Source of the DNA: Bacteroidota bacterium | Lineage (GTDB): Bacteria > Bacteroidota > Bacteroidia > AKYH767-A > OLB10 | DNA: 64,000 bases | Assembly: GCA_019136655.1 (NCBI GenBank) | Contig: JAGVTU010000027.1 | Location: 54,152 to 118,151, forward strand | Reading direction: 5' to 3' | Part shown: positions 17,550-25,780 of the stretch, piece after piece | Position numbering within the stretch: position 1 is the first letter of the stretch | How the letters are laid out: each line of letters starts with the position of its first letter | Made by a program: the position numbers and the translations under genes | Notes under the pieces: model-generated | What the model was told of the DNA's origin: nothing | Databases searched by the model: none | The model's input: the letters and a program-made list of their open reading frames with translations, nothing else

Positions 17550-18375
17550 CTTTCAGATTATCTTCAAGTTTTTTACGCTCTGCCTTCAGCAGGTTATTTA
17601 CCACATATACATAGGAAACATCATTAAATCCTACGCTCAGATTAAGTATTATCTGATAAGAGTTGCTTCCCGGATCGAGATAAAATTCTTTTACGGTACC
17701 AACCATAATCCCTTCGGGATAGTAAGCAGAATATGCTGTAGTCACCAGCGTATCGCCTTTTTTGAAAGGCACATGCCGTGGTATGTCAATGACTGTAGCT
17801 TCAGTAGGACCGTTGTCGCTGTCCCATATCATGGAACCGTTGTAATTGTTCTTTTTGAAACGCACGCTTACCTTGCTCTGCGTATTGAGAAATGAAATGA
17901 CAGTGCTGTAATGTGCAGATACTTCCTTTACTATTCCAATGATGCCATGTCCGGTGATGACACCCATCTCGGGAGCAATTCCTGCATCAGCACCTCTGTT
18001 GAGTGTAAGATAGTTGTTGCGTCTGTTGGTGCTGTTGTTAATCACTCTCGCTTCAATATAACTGTATTGCTGGTTGTGCAGAGTATCATTCACACTGTTC
18101 TTCACTACCACAGTATCAAAATGAGAGGCAGGAATCATAGCTCTCAACTGTGCATTTTCTTCTGCAAGGCGTCTGTTGTTTTCAGCTAAGTTAAGGTAGT
18201 CGGTCACCTTGCTTACTCCGTCATAAATTGTGGCAACTACCTGATTGGCTGAGTTGAGCATGCCTGCATTGTGGTAGGTATTGTTTTGTGCAATGAGGTA
18301 AAAGCATACTGCTTCCATTAACAGAAACAGAATGAAAAAATAATTTCGGCTGAGGAATAAAAATAAATTACGCAT
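17530..18375 (-). CDS. mreC: Rod shape-determining protein MreC
   Basis: This 281-residue protein has one N-terminal membrane segment (about 8-26), a coiled-coil stretch (LAENNRRLAEENAQLRAMI, about 60-80) and the MreC beta-barrel periplasmic domain (about 110-265), with motifs such as GVITGHGIIGIVKEV and KKGDTLVTTAYS. MreC scaffolds the elongasome. It is the first gene of the operon. The usual partner mreB is not upstream; the next gene is lhgO, separated by 107 bp and with its own promoter. Confidence 0.92.
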   Translation of the reverse strand: MRNLFLFLSRNYFFILFLLMEAVCFYLIAQNNTYHNAGMLNSANQVVATIYDGVSKVTDYLNLAENNRRLAEENAQLRAMIPASHFDTVVVKNSVNDTLHNQQYSYIEARVINNSTNRRNNYLTLNRGADAGIAPEMGVITGHGIIGIVKEVSAHYSTVISFLNTQSKVSVRFKKNNYNGSMIWDSDNGPTEATVIDIPRHVPFKKGDTLVTTAYSAYYPEGIMVGTVKEFYLDPGSNSYQIILNLSVGFNDVSYVYVVNNLLKAERKKLEDNLKDVSRNN

Positions 18376-18433
18376 GCCCGCCTTTTAGCTCTGTGAAAAT
18401 AAATTAATCTGTGAACCTGATTTTACAAAATTG

Positions 18434-18441
18434 CAAAGTTA
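18434..18441 (-). promoter_or_regulatory. Bacteroidota -7 element for mre/mrd operon
   Basis: TAACTTTG on the minus strand is a full TAnnTTTG match 58 bp before the mreC ATG at 18375. No TTG at the expected -33 distance was seen. Confidence 0.42.
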
Positions 18442-18482
18442 AAAAGCAGGACTATTAAAACGGTAAAAGTATGCAGGTAATT

Positions 18483-19706
18483 TTACGATAACTTAAAATA
18501 CTTTTCAGCCATTTCAGTAACAGCTGTACCTATTGCCAAAGAAGCTGTTGCTGCCGGAGAAGGTGCATTGAGCACGTGTATAGCATTGCCGCTGTATTCT
18601 ATTTTGAAATCGTCAATCATATTTCCGTCATTGTCGAGTGCCATGGCACGCACACCTGCACGGCCCGGAGTGATGTCATCCATTTCGAGAGAAGGAATGA
18701 GGCGTTGCAGCCTGTCAAGAAATAAACGCTTGGAAAAAGCTCTTCTGTATTCATCCAGGCCAAAGCGCCAGTGCTTGAAAAACAGCTTCCAGGTGCCTGC
18801 ATATGACAGTGCCTGCAAAGTATCTTTCATATTAAAATCGGTTTTGCCATAACCCTCACGTTTGAAGGTAAATACAGCATTGGGGCCACACTCAACACCA
18901 TGCTGAATCATGCGCGTGAAGTGAACTCCCAAAAAAGGAAATTCAGGATTGGGAACAGGATAAATCAGATTGCGTACTTTGTGCATACCTTTCTCGGTAA
19001 GGTCGTAATAATCACCACGAAAACCTACAATCTGCATGTGAGGATTCACACCATCAGCTTTGGCCATACGGTCGCTGAATAATCCCGTACAGCTGATGAC
19101 ATATTTGGTTTTGAACTTTTGTTTTTCAGTCACCACCACAGTATGTCCGTCTTCTTTTTCGAAGGCAGTAACTTTCTGTCCTGTAAGCACCTTGCTTCCC
19201 TGAAACTTTTGAGATATAAGCTCTGCAAGTTTGTTGGTCAGCCCCACATAATCCACTATTCCTGTGCATGGAACCCAAATTCCTTCAATACCTGTGCAAT
19301 AAGGTTCGATGTCTTTAATCTGCTGAGCCGTAATTTTCTCAATACCTTCCACACCGTTTTGCAAACCATTGTTGAACACCCTGTTCATGTGTGGCAATTC
19401 TTTTTCATCGGTAGCCACAATAATTTTTCCGCAAACATCGTGTGCTACGTGATGTTCTATACAAAAAGCCACCAACTCTCTTCTGCCTTCCACACAGTTT
19501 TTTGCTTTGTAGGAACCCGGCTTGTAATACAAACCTGAGTGAATAACTCCCGAATTGCGACCTGTTTGATGCGCTGCCAGTTTATTTTCTTTTTCAAGTA
19601 CGGCTATCTTAAGTTCAGGATAACGCAGGTTGAGTTTATAGGCTGATGCTATGCCAACACATCCTCCGCCAATGACCACTATATCATACGCTGTCAGATC
19701 GTTCAT
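18483..19706 (-). CDS. lhgO: L-2-hydroxyglutarate oxidase
   Basis: This 407-residue FAD-dependent oxidoreductase starts with a Rossmann dinucleotide motif (VVIGGGCVGIASAYKLN). It shows the LhgO family blocks AHQTGRNSGVIHSGLYY, YCTGIEGIWVPCTGIVDY, NLIYPVPNPEFPFLGVHFTR and GRAGVRA. It oxidises L-2-hydroxyglutarate to 2-oxoglutarate and passes electrons on via FAD. The family match is close to full length. It is transcribed alone from the promoter at 19726-19755. Confidence 0.93.
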   Translation of the reverse strand: MNDLTAYDIVVIGGGCVGIASAYKLNLRYPELKIAVLEKENKLAAHQTGRNSGVIHSGLYYKPGSYKAKNCVEGRRELVAFCIEHHVAHDVCGKIIVATDEKELPHMNRVFNNGLQNGVEGIEKITAQQIKDIEPYCTGIEGIWVPCTGIVDYVGLTNKLAELISQKFQGSKVLTGQKVTAFEKEDGHTVVVTEKQKFKTKYVISCTGLFSDRMAKADGVNPHMQIVGFRGDYYDLTEKGMHKVRNLIYPVPNPEFPFLGVHFTRMIQHGVECGPNAVFTFKREGYGKTDFNMKDTLQALSYAGTWKLFFKHWRFGLDEYRRAFSKRLFLDRLQRLIPSLEMDDITPGRAGVRAMALDNDGNMIDDFKIEYSGNAIHVLNAPSPAATASLAIGTAVTEMAEKYFKLS

Positions 19707-19725
19707 CTTGATGAAAAAATTTGGG

Positions 19726-19755
19726 CAAAGGTAACGGCTAAATACTTACAGGCAA
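19726..19755 (-). promoter_or_regulatory. Complete Bacteroidota promoter for lhgO
   Basis: On the minus strand a TTG (19753-19755) is followed after 19 nt by TACCTTTG (19726-19733). This matches the two-part TTG/TAnnTTTG promoter with ideal spacing, 19 bp before the ATG. Confidence 0.6.
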
Positions 19756-19820
19756 GATGAATTAACAAAGTTGTATTTAAAACTCTCCTGCATAATCCTG
19801 ATTTCATTATGATTACCTTA

Positions 19821-19828
19821 TAGTTTTG
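19821..19828 (+). promoter_or_regulatory. Bacteroidota -7 element, leaderless context
   Basis: TAGTTTTG fully matches TAnnTTTG and ends 5 bp before the ATG at 19834. If it is used, transcription would start at or next to the start codon. Confidence 0.4.
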
Positions 19829-19833
19829 TTCTG

Positions 19834-20583
19834 ATGAAAATGAAATTGATTGCAGCCGTCCTTTGCTTCTTGGGGGCAAATGTTTTGGCACAAACTCAAA
19901 CCAAAACCATTACAAAAGACAGTATTGAACATCACATATTGCTGATTCCTTACGACCCGAGATTCTATTTATCGGATGCCGACAGGGATATTGCTGAAGT
20001 GACACGTAAAACTCCTGACCTCATTCGTGAAACTTTTCACAACAGAAGCGAATGGTTTGCATGGCGTGAGCTGAAACATCATTATCCTACTGTATCATTG
20101 CTGCAGCACGACACCCTTGATGCCTATGTGCAGGCGGCAGGGTCGGTGTTTGCTGTCACCGCTTTTGAATATGCAAAACCTACCGTTAAATCTCATACCA
20201 TCACTTTGCCCGAATCAAACAAAGAAACATTAGACTCGAGAATAGCATCCAGCTATCTGAATACTGATGATCATAAACTTTATATGAAAGCTGATATCAA
20301 AAATAAAAGTGTGCTCGACTCTTTAGCCAATCAGTTCGGTACCGATATTTTTGTTTTTCTTACTCAGTTTGAAATTAAAACCAACTATAAAAGCTGTCTG
20401 GACATTGCCAACCAGATTTACGAACGTGAGATAAGACTGCACTTCACTATTTATGACAGAAACGGAAAACTCATCAATGGCAATTATGCCGTAGCAACCA
20501 TTCCTTCCAATGTCAATCAAATGGACGAAATCATTTTAAAATGTTTCCCTCTTCTAGCCAAAGGGGTAGCCTCTGCACTTTAA
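19834..20583 (+). CDS. Conserved hypothetical secreted protein
   Basis: This 249-residue protein has a Sec signal peptide (1-19, ending ANVLAQ) and a mixed alpha/beta mature part with no motif I recognise. Stretches such as IPYDPRFYLSDADRDI and DADIFVFLTQFEI-like segments suggest a conserved Bacteroidota envelope protein. An alternative ATG two codons in (19840) would leave a short leader after the promoter at 19821. The function is unknown. The following metalloprotease gene is on the same strand 88 bp later but has its own near-consensus -7 element. Confidence 0.65.
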   Translation: MKMKLIAAVLCFLGANVLAQTQTKTITKDSIEHHILLIPYDPRFYLSDADRDIAEVTRKTPDLIRETFHNRSEWFAWRELKHHYPTVSLLQHDTLDAYVQAAGSVFAVTAFEYAKPTVKSHTITLPESNKETLDSRIASSYLNTDDHKLYMKADIKNKSVLDSLANQFGTDIFVFLTQFEIKTNYKSCLDIANQIYEREIRLHFTIYDRNGKLINGNYAVATIPSNVNQMDEIILKCFPLLAKGVASAL

Positions 20584-20647
20584 TGCCGTTATTCCTTATA
20601 TCAACATTATTATTACCTGATTTCAAACAGGTATCGTCAAATAATTA

Positions 20648-20655
20648 TACTTTAG
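20648..20655 (+). promoter_or_regulatory. Near-consensus -7 element for metalloprotease
   Basis: TACTTTAG matches TAnnTTTG at seven of eight positions, 16 bp before the ATG at 20672. Confidence 0.28.
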
Positions 20656-20671
20656 CATCAAATTCAAACAC

Positions 20672-22915
20672 ATGACAAAATTCTTACTCACAGCAGTTGT
20701 ATTAGCCGGTGGCATAGCTTCTGCGTTTGGCGCTGCTAATCACTGGACATTAAAAACCGAAACTCAGGAAATGAAAACTTCGGTAAGGCAATTGGTGCCC
20801 GACAAATATTTAGTTTATGCGCTCGATGTGCAGGCTATGCGCAACGAATTGCAGAATGCACCGATGGAGTTTACCGCTGCAGCAAATCAACCGCTGCTGA
20901 TTTCATTGCCTATGCCTGATGGCACGTTTATGGATTTTGAAATGGTGGAATCACCTGTGATGCATCCTGACCTTGCAGCAAAATATCCAATGATAAAAAC
21001 CTATTCAGGGCGGGGAAAATCAGACCGTTCAGCGTGGGTGCGTGCAGATTTCACACAATGGGGATTTCATGCATTGATACGTGCGGGCGAAAATGATTGC
21101 TATATTGATCCCTACTCCATGCAAAACAGCAATGATTATGTGGTTTATTACAGAAAAGATTTTTCTACTTCAAAAAATTTCTACTGTTCATTTGATGATA
21201 TAGCTTCCAATGCTGCTACACAGCGTAATTTACAAACCATAGCACCTGCTTTAAACCGCTCTATAGGAACTGAACTTCGCAAATACCGACTGGCACTTGC
21301 CTGCACCGGTGAATATGCAGCCTATTATGGAGGAACTGTTTCAGGAGCATTGTCGGGTATGGTAACTTCTGTTAACCGTGTTACCGGAGTTTATGAATCT
21401 GAAGTTGATATTCGGATGATATTAATTCCTAATAACGACACGTTGATTTTCTTAAATGCTTCAACAGATCCTTATGACAACAATAACGGAGGTAATATGT
21501 TGGGACAAAACCAAACAACCGTAACTGCACGTATAGGCAGTGCTAATTATGATATCGGACATGTGTTCAGTACCGGTGGTGGTGGAATTGCAAATTTAGG
21601 TTGCATCTGCAACAACAGCAACAAAGCCCGTGGCGTAACAGGATCAGGAGCTCCTATCAACGACCCATTTAATATTGATTATGTAGCTCATGAAATGGGA
21701 CATCAGTTTGGTGCAAATCATACTTTTAACAGTGTAACAGGTAGCTGCTCAGGAAACCGTAACAGCTCTACAGCTTATGAACCCGGAAGCGGAGTTACCA
21801 TCATGGGATATGCAGGCATTTGTGGTTCTGATGATTTGGCAACACACAGCATTGCCTATTTTCATACCAAAAGCTTTGATGAAATTGTAAATTATACTAC
21901 CATGGCAACAGGAAATAATTGTCCTGTTATAACTTCAACTTTCAACAATGCTCCAATAGTAAGTGCGGGTGGTACTTTCAATGTGCCTGTAGGGACAGCA
22001 TTTAAGTTAGACGGAAGTGGTTTCGATCCTGATGGCGATTCAATTACTTACAGCTGGGAAGAATTTGATCTTGGACCTTCAGGTAAATGGAATACCCCAT
22101 CGGGTAATGCTCCTATTTACAGAAGTTATGCGCCTTCTGCTTCAGCATTACGTTACTTTCCTAAAACAGCTGTCGTGCTGAACAATGCCAGTCAGAAAGG
22201 TGAACTGATAACTACTTATGCACGCACACTTACATTCAGACTTATTGCACGCGACAACAAGCCCAATGGCGGTGGAGTAACATATAATGATACCATCACT
22301 ACCGTAAATGTTGTTCAAACTTCAGCTCCGTTTTCTATCACGTATCCTAACGTTACCGGAATATCATGGCCTGCATTAAGCACTCAAACAATTACATGGG
22401 ATGTGGGCGGAACAGATGTTGCTCCTTTCAATGAGCAGTTTGTAAATATTTATTTATCTACCAACAACGGAACTTCATTCCCAATTACTATTGCAACAAG
22501 TGTTGCCAACAACGGAAGTTATACTTTCACTGTACCCAACAATCCTTCTAACTCCTGTCGCGTTTGGGTTGAAGGTGCAACTGCAGGTACCATATTTTTT
22601 GATATTAACAACAAAGCTTTTGCCATTACTGCTCCTGTTGGTATCAATGAATTATCATCTCCGCTTGGCAACGTTTCTTTATACCCGAATCCTGCCAAAG
22701 AAAAAGTGACTGTTTATCTCGGAAATAATTTCAGCGGAAAAACAACTGTTTATGTTATGAATACACAGGGTCAGCTTATACAGAAACAGGAGTTCAACAA
22801 ATCTGTGCAAATGGCAGAAACCACTTTTGAAATTTCAAACCTTGCTGCAGGAATGTATTTTGTTCGTGTAGAAAATGTTTCAGGAATTGCAGAAAGAAAA
22901 TTAATCATTCAGTAA
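20672..22915 (+). CDS. Secreted reprolysin-like zinc metalloprotease with type IX sorting domain
   Basis: This 747-residue protein has a signal peptide (1-20), a propeptide-like region to about 200, and a reprolysin/ADAM-like catalytic domain with H340-E-M-G-H344-Q-F-G-A-N-H350 and the Met-turn around M378 (IMGYAGICG). An Ig-like/PKD-like segment (about 430-640, DGSGFDPDGDSITYSWEE) follows. The C-terminus is a type A sorting domain (LYPNPAKEKVTVYL ending RKLIIQ) for type IX export and surface anchoring. It should degrade extracellular protein. A strong terminator follows at 22935. Confidence 0.93.
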   Translation: MTKFLLTAVVLAGGIASAFGAANHWTLKTETQEMKTSVRQLVPDKYLVYALDVQAMRNELQNAPMEFTAAANQPLLISLPMPDGTFMDFEMVESPVMHPDLAAKYPMIKTYSGRGKSDRSAWVRADFTQWGFHALIRAGENDCYIDPYSMQNSNDYVVYYRKDFSTSKNFYCSFDDIASNAATQRNLQTIAPALNRSIGTELRKYRLALACTGEYAAYYGGTVSGALSGMVTSVNRVTGVYESEVDIRMILIPNNDTLIFLNASTDPYDNNNGGNMLGQNQTTVTARIGSANYDIGHVFSTGGGGIANLGCICNNSNKARGVTGSGAPINDPFNIDYVAHEMGHQFGANHTFNSVTGSCSGNRNSSTAYEPGSGVTIMGYAGICGSDDLATHSIAYFHTKSFDEIVNYTTMATGNNCPVITSTFNNAPIVSAGGTFNVPVGTAFKLDGSGFDPDGDSITYSWEEFDLGPSGKWNTPSGNAPIYRSYAPSASALRYFPKTAVVLNNASQKGELITTYARTLTFRLIARDNKPNGGGVTYNDTITTVNVVQTSAPFSITYPNVTGISWPALSTQTITWDVGGTDVAPFNEQFVNIYLSTNNGTSFPITIATSVANNGSYTFTVPNNPSNSCRVWVEGATAGTIFFDINNKAFAITAPVGINELSSPLGNVSLYPNPAKEKVTVYLGNNFSGKTTVYVMNTQGQLIQKQEFNKSVQMAETTFEISNLAAGMYFVRVENVSGIAERKLIIQ

Positions 22916-22934
22916 CTGAAAGTTTTTGCAAAAG

Positions 22935-22963
22935 AAAAACCGCCTCTGAACAAGGCGGTTTTT
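22935..22963 (+). terminator. Rho-independent terminator after metalloprotease
   Basis: A 10-bp perfect stem (AAAAACCGCC / GGCGGTTTTT) with a 9-nt loop, followed by further T, lies 20 bp after the stop. The A tract on the other side could make it work in both directions. Confidence 0.9.
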
Positions 22964-22995
22964 TATTTCTTTCTCTGCTAAAATTTATTAATCAA

Positions 22996-23835
22996 CTATT
23001 GTTTGAAGAAGCTGATTGTTGCATCTACCACTTGCTGATAATGTGGAGTGAGTATTTTTGATTGATATGGATGCTGTGCTCCAAAAGAATGATTGGCATG
23101 ATCAATGGCAACAAAATCTGCATTCTTATTCCATGAATGTAAAATAAGTGCATCAGCAAAATTTACGGTTTCATCATCGGTGCCATGAATGATGATATGT
23201 GGAATGTTTATTTTTTTTGCTGCTTTTTCAATATTAATACGATCAGGGTTGCTCATCACATCTTCTGCAAGCTGATAGTACAAAGGCATCTGTTGCAGTG
23301 TTCTCGAATTTTCAACATAAATAACTCCGCTTTGTTTCCAAACGGATAGTTGCTCAGGCGAAATGTATTTGCTGAAATCTATTGGCGATGCCCATGTGGC
23401 AATGCGCCTGATGCGCGAATCTTCAGAAGCTTTAATGATGGCTATTGCTCCTCCGCGTGAGTGTCCGGCAATAGAAACATCTGATAAATCAAATATTGGT
23501 TTCTGCAAATTAAACTGTGAAAGCCATTCAAGCAAAGTTTGTAAATCGTCAAGTTCCTTGGTGAAATTGTTATTTCCAAAAGCGTCCATGTCGGCAAACT
23601 CATCAGGGCTTTGCGCAGTAGTTCCGTTATACGAAAAATTGAATTTTATAAATGCAAATCCTGCTTTTGCAAATGTTTCAGCTACGAGCGGAAATGTTCC
23701 CCAGTCTTTGAATCCTTTGAATCCATGTGCAAACAGCACCACAGGCAATGGATGCGATGTGTCTGTGTAATACAAATCCGCTATCACAGGTTTATTGTGC
23801 CTGCCGGGGATAATGATATTTTTAATGCGGTTCAT
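22996..23835 (-). CDS. Alpha/beta hydrolase (dienelactone-hydrolase-like)
   Basis: This 279-residue soluble protein has an alpha/beta-hydrolase fold: an oxyanion-type LFAHGFKGFKDWG near residue 35, the nucleophile elbow AGHSRGGA (catalytic Ser near 132), an acid in HGTDDETVNFADA and His near the C-terminus (IDHANHSFG). It resembles the S9/dienelactone hydrolase group of serine esterases or peptidases. The substrate is unknown. It is transcribed alone between two terminator-like hairpins. Confidence 0.85.
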   Translation of the reverse strand: MNRIKNIIIPGRHNKPVIADLYYTDTSHPLPVVLFAHGFKGFKDWGTFPLVAETFAKAGFAFIKFNFSYNGTTAQSPDEFADMDAFGNNNFTKELDDLQTLLEWLSQFNLQKPIFDLSDVSIAGHSRGGAIAIIKASEDSRIRRIATWASPIDFSKYISPEQLSVWKQSGVIYVENSRTLQQMPLYYQLAEDVMSNPDRINIEKAAKKINIPHIIIHGTDDETVNFADALILHSWNKNADFVAIDHANHSFGAQHPYQSKILTPHYQQVVDATISFFKQ

Positions 23836-23862
23836 CGTTTTTTTTGCAATATAATAAAAAAC

Positions 23863-23895
23863 AATGCTGTTGCCAAATGGTTCGGCAACAGCATT
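23863..23895 (-). terminator. Terminator of metG-fumC-tonB unit
   Basis: A perfect 12-bp stem (AATGCTGTTGCC / GGCAACAGCATT) with a 9-nt loop is followed on the minus strand by GTTTTTTATT. It lies 15 bp after the TonB-like stop. Confidence 0.85.
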
Positions 23896-23909
23896 GCATT
23901 CAATGTTTT

Positions 23910-24323
23910 TTAATTCTTACTTTTCTTATCCTTATCAGGAGGAACAGTGAGAGAAAAACGTACAGGCAATGTAAATTTCACACTTACTGCCTCGCCACTC
24001 TGCATAGCAGGTTGCCACTTAGGCATGGCATTCACTACGCGCAGCGCTTCACGGTTGAGGCTTTCGGCAGCACCACGAAGTATCTGTGCTCCCGTAACTT
24101 CTCCTGTTGACGAAACAACAAAGGTTACGAAGCATGTTCCTTCTGTAGCACTTTGTTTTGCATCCTCAGGATATTGTATGTTTTTTTGAAGATAATCATT
24201 CAGTCCTGCTTCGCCACCCGGAAATACAGGCATCTGTTCGGCAACGGTGAGTACTTCACCTTGCTGAGCAAACATGACTAAGCTGCTCAGCACACATGCG
24301 ATGGTAAGAATATATTTTTTCAT
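23910..24323 (-). CDS. TonB C-terminal domain protein (energy-transducer-like)
   Basis: The ATG at 24323 gives 137 residues starting with a signal peptide (MKKYILTIACVLSS..., cleaved after MFAQ); a longer in-frame reading adds an unlikely hydrophobic stretch. The mature part is a TonB C-terminal domain: FPGGEAGLNDYLQKNIQYPE, GTCFVTFVVSSTGEVTGAQI and LNREALRVVNAMPKWQPA. Without a membrane anchor and proline-rich spacer it cannot act as a classical TonB, so it may be a periplasmic accessory. It follows fumC after 37 bp and precedes the terminator. Confidence 0.85.
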   Translation of the reverse strand: MKKYILTIACVLSSLVMFAQQGEVLTVAEQMPVFPGGEAGLNDYLQKNIQYPEDAKQSATEGTCFVTFVVSSTGEVTGAQILRGAAESLNREALRVVNAMPKWQPAMQSGEAVSVKFTLPVRFSLTVPPDKDKKSKN

Positions 24324-24360
24324 TGCTGTAAGATTGAGAAGTAAAAATACTAAAATAATT

Positions 24361-25755
24361 TTACAATCCAACCATTTCTTCGGGTTTCACCCACTCGTCA
24401 AACTGCTCCGAAGTAACATATCCCAAATCAATAGCAGTTTGTTTGAGTGTCTTGTGTTGCTTATGTGCAGTCTGTGCAATTTCTGCTGCTTTGTAATATC
24501 CTATTTTGGTGTTGAGTGCAGTTACCAGCATGAGTGAGTTCTCCAGATTTTTGTGGATGTTTTTCTCAATAGGTTCAATACCTGTTGCACATTTATCGTT
24601 GAACGACACACACACTTCGCCAATGAGGCGGGCACTGTGCAGGAAGTTGTAAATCATCACCGGTTTGAAAACATTCAGTTCAAAATGTCCGGTAGCACCG
24701 CCAACGTTTATGGCCACATCGTTGCCCAACACCTGTGCTGCCACCATGGTCATGGCTTCACACTGTGTAGGATTTACTTTACCCGGCATAATGGATGAAC
24801 CCGGTTCGTTATCGGGAATATGTATTTCGCCAATGCCACAGCGCGGACCACTTGCCAACAAACGAATATCGTTTGCAATTTTCATCAGTGAGCAGGCAAC
24901 AGTTTTCAGAGCACCATGCGATTCTACAATTGCATCGTGTGCAGCAAGTGCTTCAAATTTATTTTCAGCAGTGATAAAAGGAAGTTTTGTGAGTGCTGCA
25001 ATATGTTTGGCAACATTCACTGCATAGCCTTTGGGTGTATTGATACCTGTTCCTACTGCAGTTCCTCCGAGGGCAAGTTCGGCAAGATGCGGCAGCGTAT
25101 GTTCAATGGCACGCACTCCATGATCCAGTTGCGATACATACCCGCTCAGCTCCTGACCCAGTGTAAGTGGTGTGGCATCCATCAGGTGTGTACGTCCTAT
25201 TTTCACCACGTGCATATATTGCTCTGATTTTGCTTTAAGCGTATCACGCAGTTTTTTTATTCCCGGAAGTGTTACTTCCATCAGAATTTTATATGCTGCA
25301 ATGTGCATAGCTGTTGGAAAAGTATCGTTGCTCGACTGCGACTTGTTTACATCATCATTCGGATGAATAATTTTTTTCTCATCCATCAGGCTTCCACCGT
25401 TAATAACATGAGCACGGTAAGCAATAACTTCATTCACATTCATGTTGCTTTGTGTGCCGCTTCCTGTCTGCCATACTACCAGTGGAAACTGATCCATCCA
25501 TTTACCTTCCAGAATTTCGTCACATACTTTACAAATGAGATCGCATTTTTCTTTTGGCAATACCCCAGCATCAAAATTGGTGAGTGCTGCTGCTTTTTTC
25601 AGATAAGCAAATGCTTCAATAATTTCACGAGGCATTTTATTGGTTTCACGGGCTATTTTAAAATTTTCAACTGAGCGTTCTGTCTGTGCACCCCAATAGG
25701 CATTGGCAGGAACTTCTACAATTCCCATGGTGTCTTTCTCTTTTCTGAATTCCAT
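24361..25755 (-). CDS. fumC: Class II fumarate hydratase
   Basis: This 464-residue enzyme is full length for class II fumarases. The fumarase/aspartase signature [10 protein letters not shown] is at residues 319-328, and [16 protein letters not shown], with the catalytic His190, lies in the substrate loop. [14 protein letters not shown] near 97 is also typical. It interconverts fumarate and L-malate in the TCA cycle. It lies 25 bp downstream of metG, so the two are probably one transcript from the promoter at 27969. An aspartase is less likely given the motif context. Confidence 0.95.
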   Translation of the reverse strand: MEFRKEKDTMGIVEVPANAYWGAQTERSVENFKIARETNKMPREIIEAFAYLKKAAALTNFDAGVLPKEKCDLICKVCDEILEGKWMDQFPLVVWQTGSGTQSNMNVNEVIAYRAHVINGGSLMDEKKIIHPNDDVNKSQSSNDTFPTAMHIAAYKILMEVTLPGIKKLRDTLKAKSEQYMHVVKIGRTHLMDATPLTLGQELSGYVSQLDHGVRAIEHTLPHLAELALGGTAVGTGINTPKGYAVNVAKHIAALTKLPFITAENKFEALAAHDAIVESHGALKTVACSLMKIANDIRLLASGPRCGIGEIHIPDNEPGSSIMPGKVNPTQCEAMTMVAAQVLGNDVAINVGGATGHFELNVFKPVMIYNFLHSARLIGEVCVSFNDKCATGIEPIEKNIHKNLENSLMLVTALNTKIGYYKAAEIAQTAHKQHKTLKQTAIDLGYVTSEQFDEWVKPEEMVGL

Positions 25756-25780
25756 TATTATGTATTTTAAAAATTAATTA

